Shown here one piece after another: positions 25,173 to 32,646 of a DNA stretch of 64,000 bases. Each line of letters begins with the position of its first letter. The stretch's first letter is position 1. Both the position numbers and the translations under genes were made by a program. The stretch comes from Bradyrhizobium sp. SZCCT0153 (lineage in GTDB: Bacteria; Pseudomonadota; Alphaproteobacteria; Rhizobiales; Xanthobacteraceae): positions 186,001-250,000 of the forward strand of contig NZ_JAFCKS010000006.1 in the NCBI RefSeq assembly GCF_018129995.1, given 5' to 3'. The notes beneath the pieces were generated by a model that ran no database searches, was not told the origin of the DNA, and saw nothing but the letters and a program-made list of their open reading frames with translations.

Positions 25173-25985
25173 TTAGCCTTCGATGATGTACACGATCTCG
25201 CGCGTCTGCGGACGAACGATGACGTACTGGCCGTGCACGAAGATCACCTCGTAGCCGCGCCACTCCGGATAGATCTCGACAATCCGGGGCGGGAGCGGAT
25301 GGAAACGAACGCTCGCCGGGATCGCCGTGCCGACCGCGATGTTGAAGTTGACGTTCGTGGTCTCTTCGATCTTGGTCGACTTGATCGCCGTTGAGATCTG
25401 GGTCCGCTTCTCGGGAGGCGGTGCTGAAGCGGTCGCGGACGCGGTGCCTGTGGTGGTCTGCGACTTGGTCTCGGCACCCTTGGTGGTCTCGGCGCCCTTG
25501 GTCTGAGCGTTCATGTTGCCGCTCTTGGTGTCGGTCTCCGTGCTCTTGGACTTGTCCATCTGGGACTTGTCCATCGTGCTCTTCGACTTGTCCTGCGCGG
25601 ATTTGTCCTGCGCGCCCTGGGCGTGCTCAACCTTCGCCGCGCCGGCCTTCTCGTCAGCCGCGTTCTTGTGCATCGCGCCGGACTTTTCCATCCCGCCGGA
25701 TTTCTCCATTGCGCCAGACGACTTCTCCTCGGCGGCCGCGCCGGGCTTCATGGTGCTGGCGCCGCCAGCCTGACCCACTGTGCCCTTCGTGCCCTTCTCG
25801 GGAGCCGCGGATTCCTTGCCCATCGAGCCGCGCTCGGCCGCGCCGCCCGACGGTTGCGAATGCTGCGTCGGCTGCGCGCCTGCGCCGCCGCCGCTGTCGC
25901 GGTTCATGGTGCCCTGTGCGTTCGCCAGACCGGTACCGGCGACGAGCGCGAGCGCGGCAACCGAGATCATAAAGCGGTTAGACAT
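25173..25985 (-). CDS. exported low-complexity protein with DUF1236 domain
   Basis: A 270-residue exported protein: signal peptide ending GLANAQ (about 1-23), a long Lys/Ser/Ala/Gln-rich segment with repeated DKS, MEKSG and KGAET units (about 30-195), and a C-terminal DUF1236 domain that includes NVNFNIAVGTAIPASVRFHP, PEWRGYEVIFVHGQYVIVRP and TREIVYIIEG. The ATG at 25985 has GAGGAG upstream. DUF1236 proteins are common envelope proteins of rhizobia with no proven role. The repeats suggest an extended surface-exposed or disordered spacer. Confidence 0.85.
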   Translation of the reverse strand: MSNRFMISVAALALVAGTGLANAQGTMNRDSGGGAGAQPTQHSQPSGGAAERGSMGKESAAPEKGTKGTVGQAGGASTMKPGAAAEEKSSGAMEKSGGMEKSGAMHKNAADEKAGAAKVEHAQGAQDKSAQDKSKSTMDKSQMDKSKSTETDTKSGNMNAQTKGAETTKGAETKSQTTTGTASATASAPPPEKRTQISTAIKSTKIEETTNVNFNIAVGTAIPASVRFHPLPPRIVEIYPEWRGYEVIFVHGQYVIVRPQTREIVYIIEG

Positions 25986-26161
25986 TGAATTTCTCCTCAC
26001 GTGTTTCGTGTTTATTGCGTCATTGCCCGCGCCAACAACGAAAGGAGGTATCACTAGTTCCGGAACATCCAGGGTTCCGCGGCATTTGTTTATTGAACGC
26101 CAGATGAACGCGCGCGCCGCATCTGCGACACGTCCATGGTGGCAGCAGCGCAAAAAGAGCC

Positions 26162-26190
26162 AAAAGAAAAAGCCGGCTTTTCAGCCGGCC
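26162..26190 (-). terminator. rho-independent terminator of DsbA-like gene
   Basis: On the minus strand GCCGGCT and AGCCGGC pair around a four-base loop, followed directly by TTTTTCTTTT. It lies 33 bases after the DsbA-like stop. Confidence 0.85.
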
Positions 26191-26222
26191 TTTGCTTCGT
26201 GCGTGATGCTGAAGTCAGGGGA

Positions 26223-26990
26223 TCAGCAGGTCGCCTTGCCGCAGCGTGCGATACCGATCTTCTCCCTGAGACCGTCGACGCCGACGGCGCCGACCACGAT
26301 CTGCTTGCCGATCACGTAGCTCGGCGTGCCGTTCATGCCCATCGCTTCGGCAAGCTTGAAGTTCTCCTCGATGGTGGCGCGCACCTCGGGGCTGGCGAGG
26401 TCCTTCTCGATTCTGGCGGTGTCGAGGCCGGCTTCCTTGGCCGCCTGAAGCGCGCGGGCCTTGTCGGCCGCGCCGCGGCCGCCGAGCAGCTTCTGGTGGA
26501 AGTCGAGATATTTCTTGCCGGTGGGATCCTGCATGCGCACGGCGACCGCGACCTGCGCGGCTTCGACCGAACCCTGGCTCAGCACCGGAAACTCCTTCAG
26601 CACCACCTTCAGCTTCGGGTCGGCCTTCATGAGGTCGAGCATGTCGCCCATCGCGCGCTTGCAGTAGCCGCAATTGTAGTCGAAGAACTCGACGAAGGTG
26701 ACGTCGCCATCCTTGTTGCCGAGCACGACCTGGCGCGGCGAATTGAAGATCGCCTCGGAGTTCTGCGCGATGCTGGCCTCGTGCTTCTGCGTCTCGGCCG
26801 CGGCCTGGCGCTTGGTGAGCTCGGTCATCGCTTCCTCGAGCACCTCGGGATGGCTGACGAGGTAGTTCTTGATGATCGCTTCGATGTCGGTGCGCTGGGA
26901 ATCGGAGAAGCTGTCGGCCGACGCGGGCGCGGCCACGCCGAACATGGCGAGCGCAAACAGCGCGGGAGCAAGCAGGCGCAGCGAAGGCAT
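26223..26990 (-). CDS. DsbA-family periplasmic thiol oxidoreductase
   Basis: A 255-residue exported protein: signal peptide ending ASADS (about 1-25), an N-terminal helical extension (about 30-85), and a thioredoxin-fold domain with the active site FDYNCGYCKRA (Cys107, Cys110) and the cis-Pro loop in GMNGTPSYVI. The helical extension and CGYC pair resemble the Com1/ScsC-like DsbA branch rather than E. coli DsbA. It likely oxidises or isomerises disulfides of exported proteins. The ATG at 26990, with AGAGGA upstream, was chosen over a TTG further out. It follows the M48 protease gene in the same direction. Confidence 0.9.
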   Translation of the reverse strand: MPSLRLLAPALFALAMFGVAAPASADSFSDSQRTDIEAIIKNYLVSHPEVLEEAMTELTKRQAAAETQKHEASIAQNSEAIFNSPRQVVLGNKDGDVTFVEFFDYNCGYCKRAMGDMLDLMKADPKLKVVLKEFPVLSQGSVEAAQVAVAVRMQDPTGKKYLDFHQKLLGGRGAADKARALQAAKEAGLDTARIEKDLASPEVRATIEENFKLAEAMGMNGTPSYVIGKQIVVGAVGVDGLREKIGIARCGKATC

Positions 26991-27088
26991 AGGCAAATCC
27001 TCTTATCCAAAGCAGGTTTCGGAAAACGTCCCGGCGGACTTGAAGCCCGGTGGCGTGACGTCGTGGTGTCGGGCGTCGTCTGGTCGAT

Positions 27089-27118
27089 CTAGTTACGCGG
27101 CGGCCTAGTTACGCGGCG
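27089..27118. repeat. 14-bp tandem duplication at M48 3' end
   Basis: CTAGTTACGCGGCG occurs at 27089-27102 and again at 27105-27118. The second copy encodes the last residues and TAG stop of the M48 gene; the first repeats them just downstream. Confidence 0.8.
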
Positions 27119-28499
27119 ATTTGGTCGCCACGATGTCGTCGGCCTTGACCCATCCGGGCGTGCCGACGGCGAAACGGGTCTTCGCGCGCGTCGCAAGCTC
27201 GCGGGCGGTCTTGTTGTCGCCGCGCAGATAAGCGGCCTGGGCCGACGCCAGATCCGCCTCGGCATAGTCTCCCTTCCGGCCATAGGCCATCGCGAGCTGC
27301 ATGAAGCCGAGCGGCGCCTCGGGCTCCCGCGCCACGGCGGCACGGAGAATCCTGATGGCGTCGTCCGTGTAGGCCTTATTATCGGTTCCAACCAGAGCCT
27401 GCCCAAGTAACATCTCGATGAGGGGCGCGTTGTTCGACAGCTGCACCGCCTTGCGCAGGGCCGGGATCGCCTCGGCCGGCTTGCCGCCTTCCAGCAAGGC
27501 CTGGCCGCGCACCTCGTAAAAATACGGATTGTTCGGCTGTACCTGGATCAGGGCGTCGATCTGGGCGAGCGCGCTGCGCAGATCGCCGTGCAGATAGGTG
27601 CTGATGGCGCGGGCATAGCGCGCCGGCATGCTGTCGTTGGTCTGCGGATAGCGCCGGTACACCGTCTCCTGCCGTTCCATGAAGGCGGAGATCTTGGCGC
27701 GCACCATGTCGTGGCGGAGCTGGAGCGCGGGATCGTCCTTCTTGTCCCAATACGGGCTGGTGCTGGCGAACTCCTGGAGCGCCGCGACGCGCTCGGCGGG
27801 CATCGGGTGCGACTGGAGATAGGGATCGGCGCCGCGTGCCGCGAACAGGCTCTCGCTGGTGAAGCGCTTGAAGGTCTCGTACATGCCTTTCGGCGACTGG
27901 TGGGTCGCAGTCAGGAATTTCACGCCGGCGCGGTCGGCGTTCTCCTCCTGCTGGCGCTGGTATGACAGCAGCGAGCGGCGGATCATCTCCTGCGGGCCGG
28001 CGATCGCGGCCGCACCGGCATTGGCGAGCCCGTTGTTGCCGGCGCCGCGTGTGGTGCCGGCGACCATCGCACCCGCACCCAGCAGCATGGCAATGATCAT
28101 CTGGGTCTGGGCGTTGGCGAGCTGCTCGCGCAGCTTGGACAGATGGCCGCCGGCCAGATGTCCGGTCTCGTGCGCGAGCACGCCGATGATCTGGTTCGGG
28201 GTCTCCGACTGGAGGATCGCGCCGTAATTGACGAAGATACGGCGGCCATCGGCGACGAACGCATTGAAGTTGCCGTCGTTGAGGATCACCATCTGGATGT
28301 TCTGCTTCTCCAGACCGGCCGCGCGCAGGATCGGGCGCGTGTATTCGCGCAGCAGCTGCTCGGTCTCGGTGTCGCGCAGCACCGGCAGCCCGTTCTGCTG
28401 CGCCTGCGCCGCCGGGAACGGCAGTATCGCGATCGCAGCCGCCGTGACGAGGGCGGTGAGAGCGGTGGCCTTCTTGCGCAATGTGATCTGGAGCAACAT
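27105..28499 (-). CDS. periplasmic M48 metalloprotease with TPRs (BepA-like)
   Basis: A 464-residue zinc metalloprotease: signal peptide ending AAQAQ (about 1-34), catalytic domain with HETGH (110-114) and the third ligand in RQQEENADRAG, and a C-terminal TPR region (about 285-450; LIQVQPNNPYFYEVRGQALL and EAIPALRKAVQLSNNAPL). This layout is that of E. coli BepA (YfgC), which cleaves or helps assemble outer-membrane LptD. The ATG at 28499 fits the signal peptide; the ATG at 28529 is an alternative. It is divergent from the aminotransferase gene. Confidence 0.88.
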   Translation of the reverse strand: MLLQITLRKKATALTALVTAAAIAILPFPAAQAQQNGLPVLRDTETEQLLREYTRPILRAAGLEKQNIQMVILNDGNFNAFVADGRRIFVNYGAILQSETPNQIIGVLAHETGHLAGGHLSKLREQLANAQTQMIIAMLLGAGAMVAGTTRGAGNNGLANAGAAAIAGPQEMIRRSLLSYQRQQEENADRAGVKFLTATHQSPKGMYETFKRFTSESLFAARGADPYLQSHPMPAERVAALQEFASTSPYWDKKDDPALQLRHDMVRAKISAFMERQETVYRRYPQTNDSMPARYARAISTYLHGDLRSALAQIDALIQVQPNNPYFYEVRGQALLEGGKPAEAIPALRKAVQLSNNAPLIEMLLGQALVGTDNKAYTDDAIRILRAAVAREPEAPLGFMQLAMAYGRKGDYAEADLASAQAAYLRGDNKTARELATRAKTRFAVGTPGWVKADDIVATKSPRN

Positions 28500-28720
28500 C
28501 AAGCGGTCTGGGTCAAACGGGCTTGGCATACGGTCTTGGCAAGCAGTCTTGGTCGAGAGCAGTTTGTGGATTGGTTTTGGCGATTGGCGGCGGACCGGAT
28601 ACGCGATATGCCCTTGTGAGCCGTCCCCCTTATGAGCCGTACAATGCGGCCAGTCTGGGGCGCAAGCGCCCCGTTTCCCGGACCGGACGGACCGGTCCGC
28701 CAGCGAATTAGCAGAAACCG

Positions 28721-29908
28721 ATGCACGATGCGACATTGAGGAACCGGTTGGGGCAGTGGCTCGAGCCCTCCCGCCGCAGCGACGTTCCCCCGTTCATGGT
28801 GATGGACGTCATGGCCGCCGCGGCCCGAATCGAGGCGGCCGGCGGCCATGTCATCCACATGGAGGTCGGCCAGCCCGCCGCCGGCGCGCCGAAAACGGCG
28901 ATCGCGGCCGCCCGTGCGGCGCTGGAGGCCGGGCGGATCGATTATACCTCCGCGCTCGGCATCCCGAGCCTGCGCGAGCGGATCGCACGCCACTATCGCG
29001 ATGCGTATGGCTGTGACGTCAGCCCGGAACGGATCGTGGTGACCACCGGCTCCTCCGGCGGGTTCATCCTGGCCTTCCTGTCGATGTTCGAACCCGGCGA
29101 CCGCGTCGCCGTGACGGTGCCGGGCTATCCGCCATACCGTCATATCCTCACCGCGCTCGGCTGCGAGCCGGTGCTGATCGAGACCACCAACGAGACGCGC
29201 CATGCGCTCACCGGCGAAGCGCTGCTGGCGGCCCATCGCAAGGCGCCGCTCAAGGGCGTGCTGGTCGGCAGCCCCGCCAATCCGACGGGGACGATGATGT
29301 CCCGCGAGGCGCTCGCGGGCCTCATCGCGGCGGCGGAAGATGCCGGCATCCGCTTCATCTCGGACGAGATCTACCACGGCCTCGACTACGCGTTTCCCGC
29401 GGTGACGGCGGCGGCGCTGTCGGACCGCGCGCTCGTGATCAATTCGTTCTCGAAGTATTTCTGCATGACGGGGTGGCGCGTCGGCTGGATGGTGGTGCCT
29501 GATGTGCTGGTGCGGCCGATCGAGCGCCTGCAGCAGAACCTGTCGATCTCGGTGCCGTCGCTGTCGCAGATCGCAGCAGAGGCTGCCTTCGACGGTGCGG
29601 CCGAGATGGAGGAGATCAAGCACGGCTATCAGGAAAACCGGCGCATCCTGATCAAGGGATTGCCCAAGGCAGGCCTCAGCAAGTTTCTGCCGGCCGACGG
29701 CGCCTTCTATCTCTATGCCGACGTCTCCGACTTCACCTCCGACAGTTTCGAGTTCGCCAAGCAGATGCTGGAGCAGGCACACGTTGCGGCGACACCGGGC
29801 GTCGATTTCGATCCCGTCCATGGCCGTTCCTTCATACGGTTCTCTTATGCGCGTTCGGCCGCGGAGATGCGGGAAGCAGTTGACCGGATCGCTCACTGGC
29901 TTAAATAG
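28721..29908 (+). CDS. class I/II PLP-dependent aminotransferase
   Basis: A 395-residue fold-type I aminotransferase. Visible signatures: TTGSSGGFILAF (cofactor phosphate loop), SPANPTGTMM, ISDEIYHGLDY (Asp to the pyridine nitrogen), NSFSKYFCMTGWRVGWMV (Schiff-base Lys) and the C-terminal FIRFSYARS Arg. The substrate cannot be told from sequence; the family includes aspartate, aromatic and alanine aminotransferases. The divergent region upstream contains a perfect 7-bp hairpin (GGGGCGC-aa-GCGCCCC, 28657-28672). bioY follows 65 bases downstream. Confidence 0.9.
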   Translation: MHDATLRNRLGQWLEPSRRSDVPPFMVMDVMAAAARIEAAGGHVIHMEVGQPAAGAPKTAIAAARAALEAGRIDYTSALGIPSLRERIARHYRDAYGCDVSPERIVVTTGSSGGFILAFLSMFEPGDRVAVTVPGYPPYRHILTALGCEPVLIETTNETRHALTGEALLAAHRKAPLKGVLVGSPANPTGTMMSREALAGLIAAAEDAGIRFISDEIYHGLDYAFPAVTAAALSDRALVINSFSKYFCMTGWRVGWMVVPDVLVRPIERLQQNLSISVPSLSQIAAEAAFDGAAEMEEIKHGYQENRRILIKGLPKAGLSKFLPADGAFYLYADVSDFTSDSFEFAKQMLEQAHVAATPGVDFDPVHGRSFIRFSYARSAAEMREAVDRIAHWLK

Positions 29909-29927
29909 CCGCCAGTTTTCGACAGCC

Positions 29928-29961
29928 GTTTCGAAAACAGCCTTGTTTCGAAAACAGCCTT
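29928..29961. repeat. 17-bp perfect tandem repeat before bioY
   Basis: GTTTCGAAAACAGCCTT occurs at 29928-29944 and again at 29945-29961 with no spacer; a degenerate third copy (29915-29929) precedes them. The second copy ends three bases before the bioY ribosome binding site. Each unit includes the palindrome TTTCGAAA. Confidence 0.85.
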
Positions 29962-29973
29962 GCGGAGTTCAAC

Positions 29974-30585
29974 TTGTCTGACCGTTCCCTCGCGCCCACT
30001 GCTGCGCCGCATTCTCCTCTTGCCGCCTTGATGTGGCCCGCCCGGCCGGGTGAAACCGTCGGCGCCTTGCGCGCCATCGTGCTGATTGCGCTCGGCACCG
30101 CCTTGATGGCGCTGTCAGCCAAGGTGAACCTGCCGCTGCCTTACGTGCCCATGACATTGCAGACGCTGGTCGTGCTGATGATCGGCGCGGCGTATGGCTG
30201 GCGCCTTGGCAGCGCAACCATGATCGCCTACCTCGCCGAGGGCGCGATGGGCCTGCCGGTGTTCGCCGGTCCCGTGGGCGGAATTGCACCGCTGGTCGGC
30301 CCGACCGCGGGCTACCTGTTCGGCTTCATCGGCGCCGCCTTTGTCACCGGCTGGCTCGCCGAGCGCGGCTGGGATCGCAGCGTAGTGCTGCTGTTTGCGG
30401 CCATGGCGGCCGGCCACATCCTCATTCTGGCCGCGGGCTTCGGCTGGCTGGCCTGCGGCGTTGGCCTTGGCGCTGCGAAGGCGTGGCAGGTCGGCCTTGC
30501 GCCGTTCATTGCGGCCTCGCTGGTCAAGAACGCGCTGGGCGCGACGCTGATGCCGGCGGCACGCCGGATCGTCGATCGCAGCTAA
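29974..30585 (+). CDS. bioY: biotin transporter BioY
   Basis: A 203-residue substrate-binding membrane subunit of biotin ECF uptake, with about six helices. BioY motifs: VPMTLQTLVVLMIGAAYGWRLG, GLPVFAG, GPTAGYLFGF and GHILILAAGFGWLA. No bioM or bioN genes adjoin, so it probably works alone or with a shared energising module. The start is TTG at 29974, supported by GGAG 6 bases upstream. No BioR operator was recognised in the 65-base leader, which instead is filled by the 17-bp tandem repeats. Confidence 0.93.
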   Translation: MSDRSLAPTAAPHSPLAALMWPARPGETVGALRAIVLIALGTALMALSAKVNLPLPYVPMTLQTLVVLMIGAAYGWRLGSATMIAYLAEGAMGLPVFAGPVGGIAPLVGPTAGYLFGFIGAAFVTGWLAERGWDRSVVLLFAAMAAGHILILAAGFGWLACGVGLGAAKAWQVGLAPFIAASLVKNALGATLMPAARRIVDRS

Positions 30586-30616
30586 AGCGCGCAATGAAGA
30601 GCAGTTCCAATTGACA

Positions 30617-30645
30617 GGGCCGGCCAAGTTGATCTTGGCTGGCCC
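30617..30645 (+). terminator. hairpin between bioY and dctA
   Basis: GGGCCGGCCAAG and CTTGGCTGGCCC form a 12-bp stem with one mismatch around TTGAT, followed by a weak T run (CGTTTTG). It separates bioY from dctA and probably stops bioY transcripts. Confidence 0.65.
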
Positions 30646-30669
30646 GGCGTTTTGAGGGGGAGTGAAACA

Positions 30670-32004
30670 ATGACAACGACAACGATGGCGGGGGCGCCGG
30701 TCGCGCCGGCTGCCGCCAAGCCGTGGTACAAGGTTCTCTACGTCCAGGTGCTGATCGCCATCATGCTCGGCGCCATCGTCGGCTGGCTCTGGCCGACGGT
30801 TGCCACCAACGACTGGATCAAGGCGCTCGGCGACGGGTTCATCAAGCTGATCAAGATGGTGATCGCCCCGATCATCTTCTGCACCGTCGTCTCGGGCATC
30901 GCCCACATCCAGGACGCCAAGAAGGTCGGGCGCATCGGCGTCAAGGCGCTGGTCTATTTCGAGGTCGTCTCGACCTTCGCGCTGTTGATCGGCCTAGTCA
31001 TCGGCAATGTGGTGAAGCCGGGCGCAGGCTTCGGCAATGCGGCGGCAAACGAGGCGGCCGTTGCGAATTACGCCAAGCAGGCTGCCGGTCAGAAGTCGGT
31101 CGACTTCGTGCTGCACATCATTCCGGATACCGTGGTCGGCGCCTTTGCCCAAGGCGAGATCCTGCAAGTGCTGCTGTTCTCGGTGCTGTTCGGCTTCGCG
31201 ATCATGAGTCTCGGCGAGCGCGGCCACACGATCCGCTCGTTCATCGATGATGCCGCGCATGCGGTGTTCGGCGTCATCTCCATCGTGATGCGCGCGGCGC
31301 CGATCGGCGCGTTCGGCGCGATGGCCTTCACCATCGGCAAGTTCGGCACCGGAGCGATCCTCAATTTGATCGGGCTGATCGCGACGTTCTACGTCACGGC
31401 CGCGCTGTTCGTGTTCGTCGTGCTCGGCATCATCGCGCGGCTTGCCGGATTCTCGATCTTTCGTTTCCTCGCCTACATCAAGGACGAACTCCTGATCGTG
31501 CTCGGCACCTCGTCCTCGGAAAGCGCGCTGCCGTCCCTGATGGAGAAGCTGGAACGGCTCGGCTGCTCCAAGTCGGTGGTCGGCCTCGTGGTGCCCACGG
31601 GCTACTCGTTCAATCTGGACGGTACCAACATCTACATGACGCTGGCGACGCTGTTCATCGCGCAGGCACTCGGCTTCGATCTCTCCTTCGGTCAGCAGCT
31701 CACGATCCTGGTCGTGGCGATGCTGACGTCGAAGGGGGCCTCGGGCATTACGGGAGCGGGCTTCATCACGCTCGCCGCGACTCTCGCCGTGGTCGATCCG
31801 CGCCTCGTGCCGGGCATGGCGATCGTGCTCGGCATCGACAAGTTCATGAGCGAGTGCCGTGCGCTGACCAATCTCTGCGGCAACGGCGTCGCGTGCGTGA
31901 TCGTCGCCTGGTGGGAGGGTGAGCTCGACCGCGACAAGCTCAACGCCAACCTCTCCAAGCAGATCGACCCGACGGACATGGAAACGGCGATCACGACGGA
32001 CTGA
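30670..32004 (+). CDS. dctA: C4-dicarboxylate:cation symporter DctA
   Basis: A 444-residue carrier with eight helices and two re-entrant loops. DctA landmarks are TSSSESALPSLMEKLERLG, VPTGYSFNLDGTNIYMTLA, SKGASGITGAGFI and the DRxxxxxRALTNLCGN-like sodium-site helix (DKFMSECRALTNLCGNG). It imports succinate, malate and fumarate, the carbon supplied to rhizobia in nodules. The ATG at 30670 with GAGGGGG upstream was chosen over an upstream TTG. No dctBD genes are adjacent. Confidence 0.93.
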   Translation: MTTTTMAGAPVAPAAAKPWYKVLYVQVLIAIMLGAIVGWLWPTVATNDWIKALGDGFIKLIKMVIAPIIFCTVVSGIAHIQDAKKVGRIGVKALVYFEVVSTFALLIGLVIGNVVKPGAGFGNAAANEAAVANYAKQAAGQKSVDFVLHIIPDTVVGAFAQGEILQVLLFSVLFGFAIMSLGERGHTIRSFIDDAAHAVFGVISIVMRAAPIGAFGAMAFTIGKFGTGAILNLIGLIATFYVTAALFVFVVLGIIARLAGFSIFRFLAYIKDELLIVLGTSSSESALPSLMEKLERLGCSKSVVGLVVPTGYSFNLDGTNIYMTLATLFIAQALGFDLSFGQQLTILVVAMLTSKGASGITGAGFITLAATLAVVDPRLVPGMAIVLGIDKFMSECRALTNLCGNGVACVIVAWWEGELDRDKLNANLSKQIDPTDMETAITTD

Positions 32005-32037
32005 TCTGTCAATTGACTGCGGCGGCGCAAAGCGCCG

Positions 32038-32472
32038 TCAGGTCCTGAAGTAACAGGGCTGGTCGAGATCCTCGATCAGCCCTTTTTCTTGCGGCGCCCA
32101 GTCGAGCAAGGCGCGCGTCTTTGCGCTCGATGCCGGAACGTCGACGCCGGCGAACTGCGCGAACCAGCCGAAATGCGCGGGTGCTTCATCCACCGACTTC
32201 GAGACCACGGGCACGCCGAGCCGCCGGCCGATCATCTCCGCAATCGCCTTGAACGGCACGCCTTCCTCGGCGATCGCATGATACTGCCTTGCGGTCGCGC
32301 CTTGTTCCGACACGCGCGGAAAGTGGTGCGCCGCGTCGTCGTCCTCGGTGGCGCGCCGTCCGGGCGCGAGCAGGGCGACGCCGGAGGTGACGATGAGCGG
32401 GCGGTCGGGTCCCCTGAGCGCCTCGCCGATGGCCAGGATTGCGCGGCGGTCCAGCTCGCAATTGTCCAGAAA
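32038..32472 (-). pseudogene. remnant of SDR-family NAD-dependent epimerase/reductase
   Basis: The frame is open for 145 codons but lacks a normal start and about half the protein. The first readable part (NCELDRRAILAIGEALRG, PLIVTSGVALLAPGR) corresponds to the middle of an atypical SDR; after VSEQ the sequence jumps to ARQYHAIAEEGVPFKAI and continues to a normal C-terminus, as if an internal segment of about 70 residues had been lost in frame. The N-terminal Rossmann glycine motif is absent. The missing 5' end coincides with the junction shared with the fragment at 32475-32615. Confidence 0.75.
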
Positions 32473-32474
32473 TT

Positions 32475-32615
32475 AATTCGAGCTTCAATGTCGAGGGCCG
32501 CTCCGATCTCAGCATGATCGTCTACAACCCGGCGACGCCCGAGGATGCCGCGCGGATCAAAAAACTGCTTCGCCGCGCCAACCGACTGACGGAATTCGCG
32601 CCCTCGTGCGTTTAA
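32475..32615 (+). pseudogene. C-terminal remnant of an unidentified gene
   Basis: A 46-codon open frame without a start codon (NSSFNVEGRSDLSMIVYNPA, then PEDAARIKKLLRRANRLTEF) ending in TAA at 32613. Its codon use looks native and it reads like the C-terminus of a normal cytoplasmic protein. It abuts the 5'-truncated SDR remnant on the other strand, so a single deletion probably removed the 5' parts of two divergent genes. The family was not recognised. Confidence 0.5.
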
Positions 32616-32646
32616 CCCGCATCTGACGTTGAAGGGGCGGGGCATC

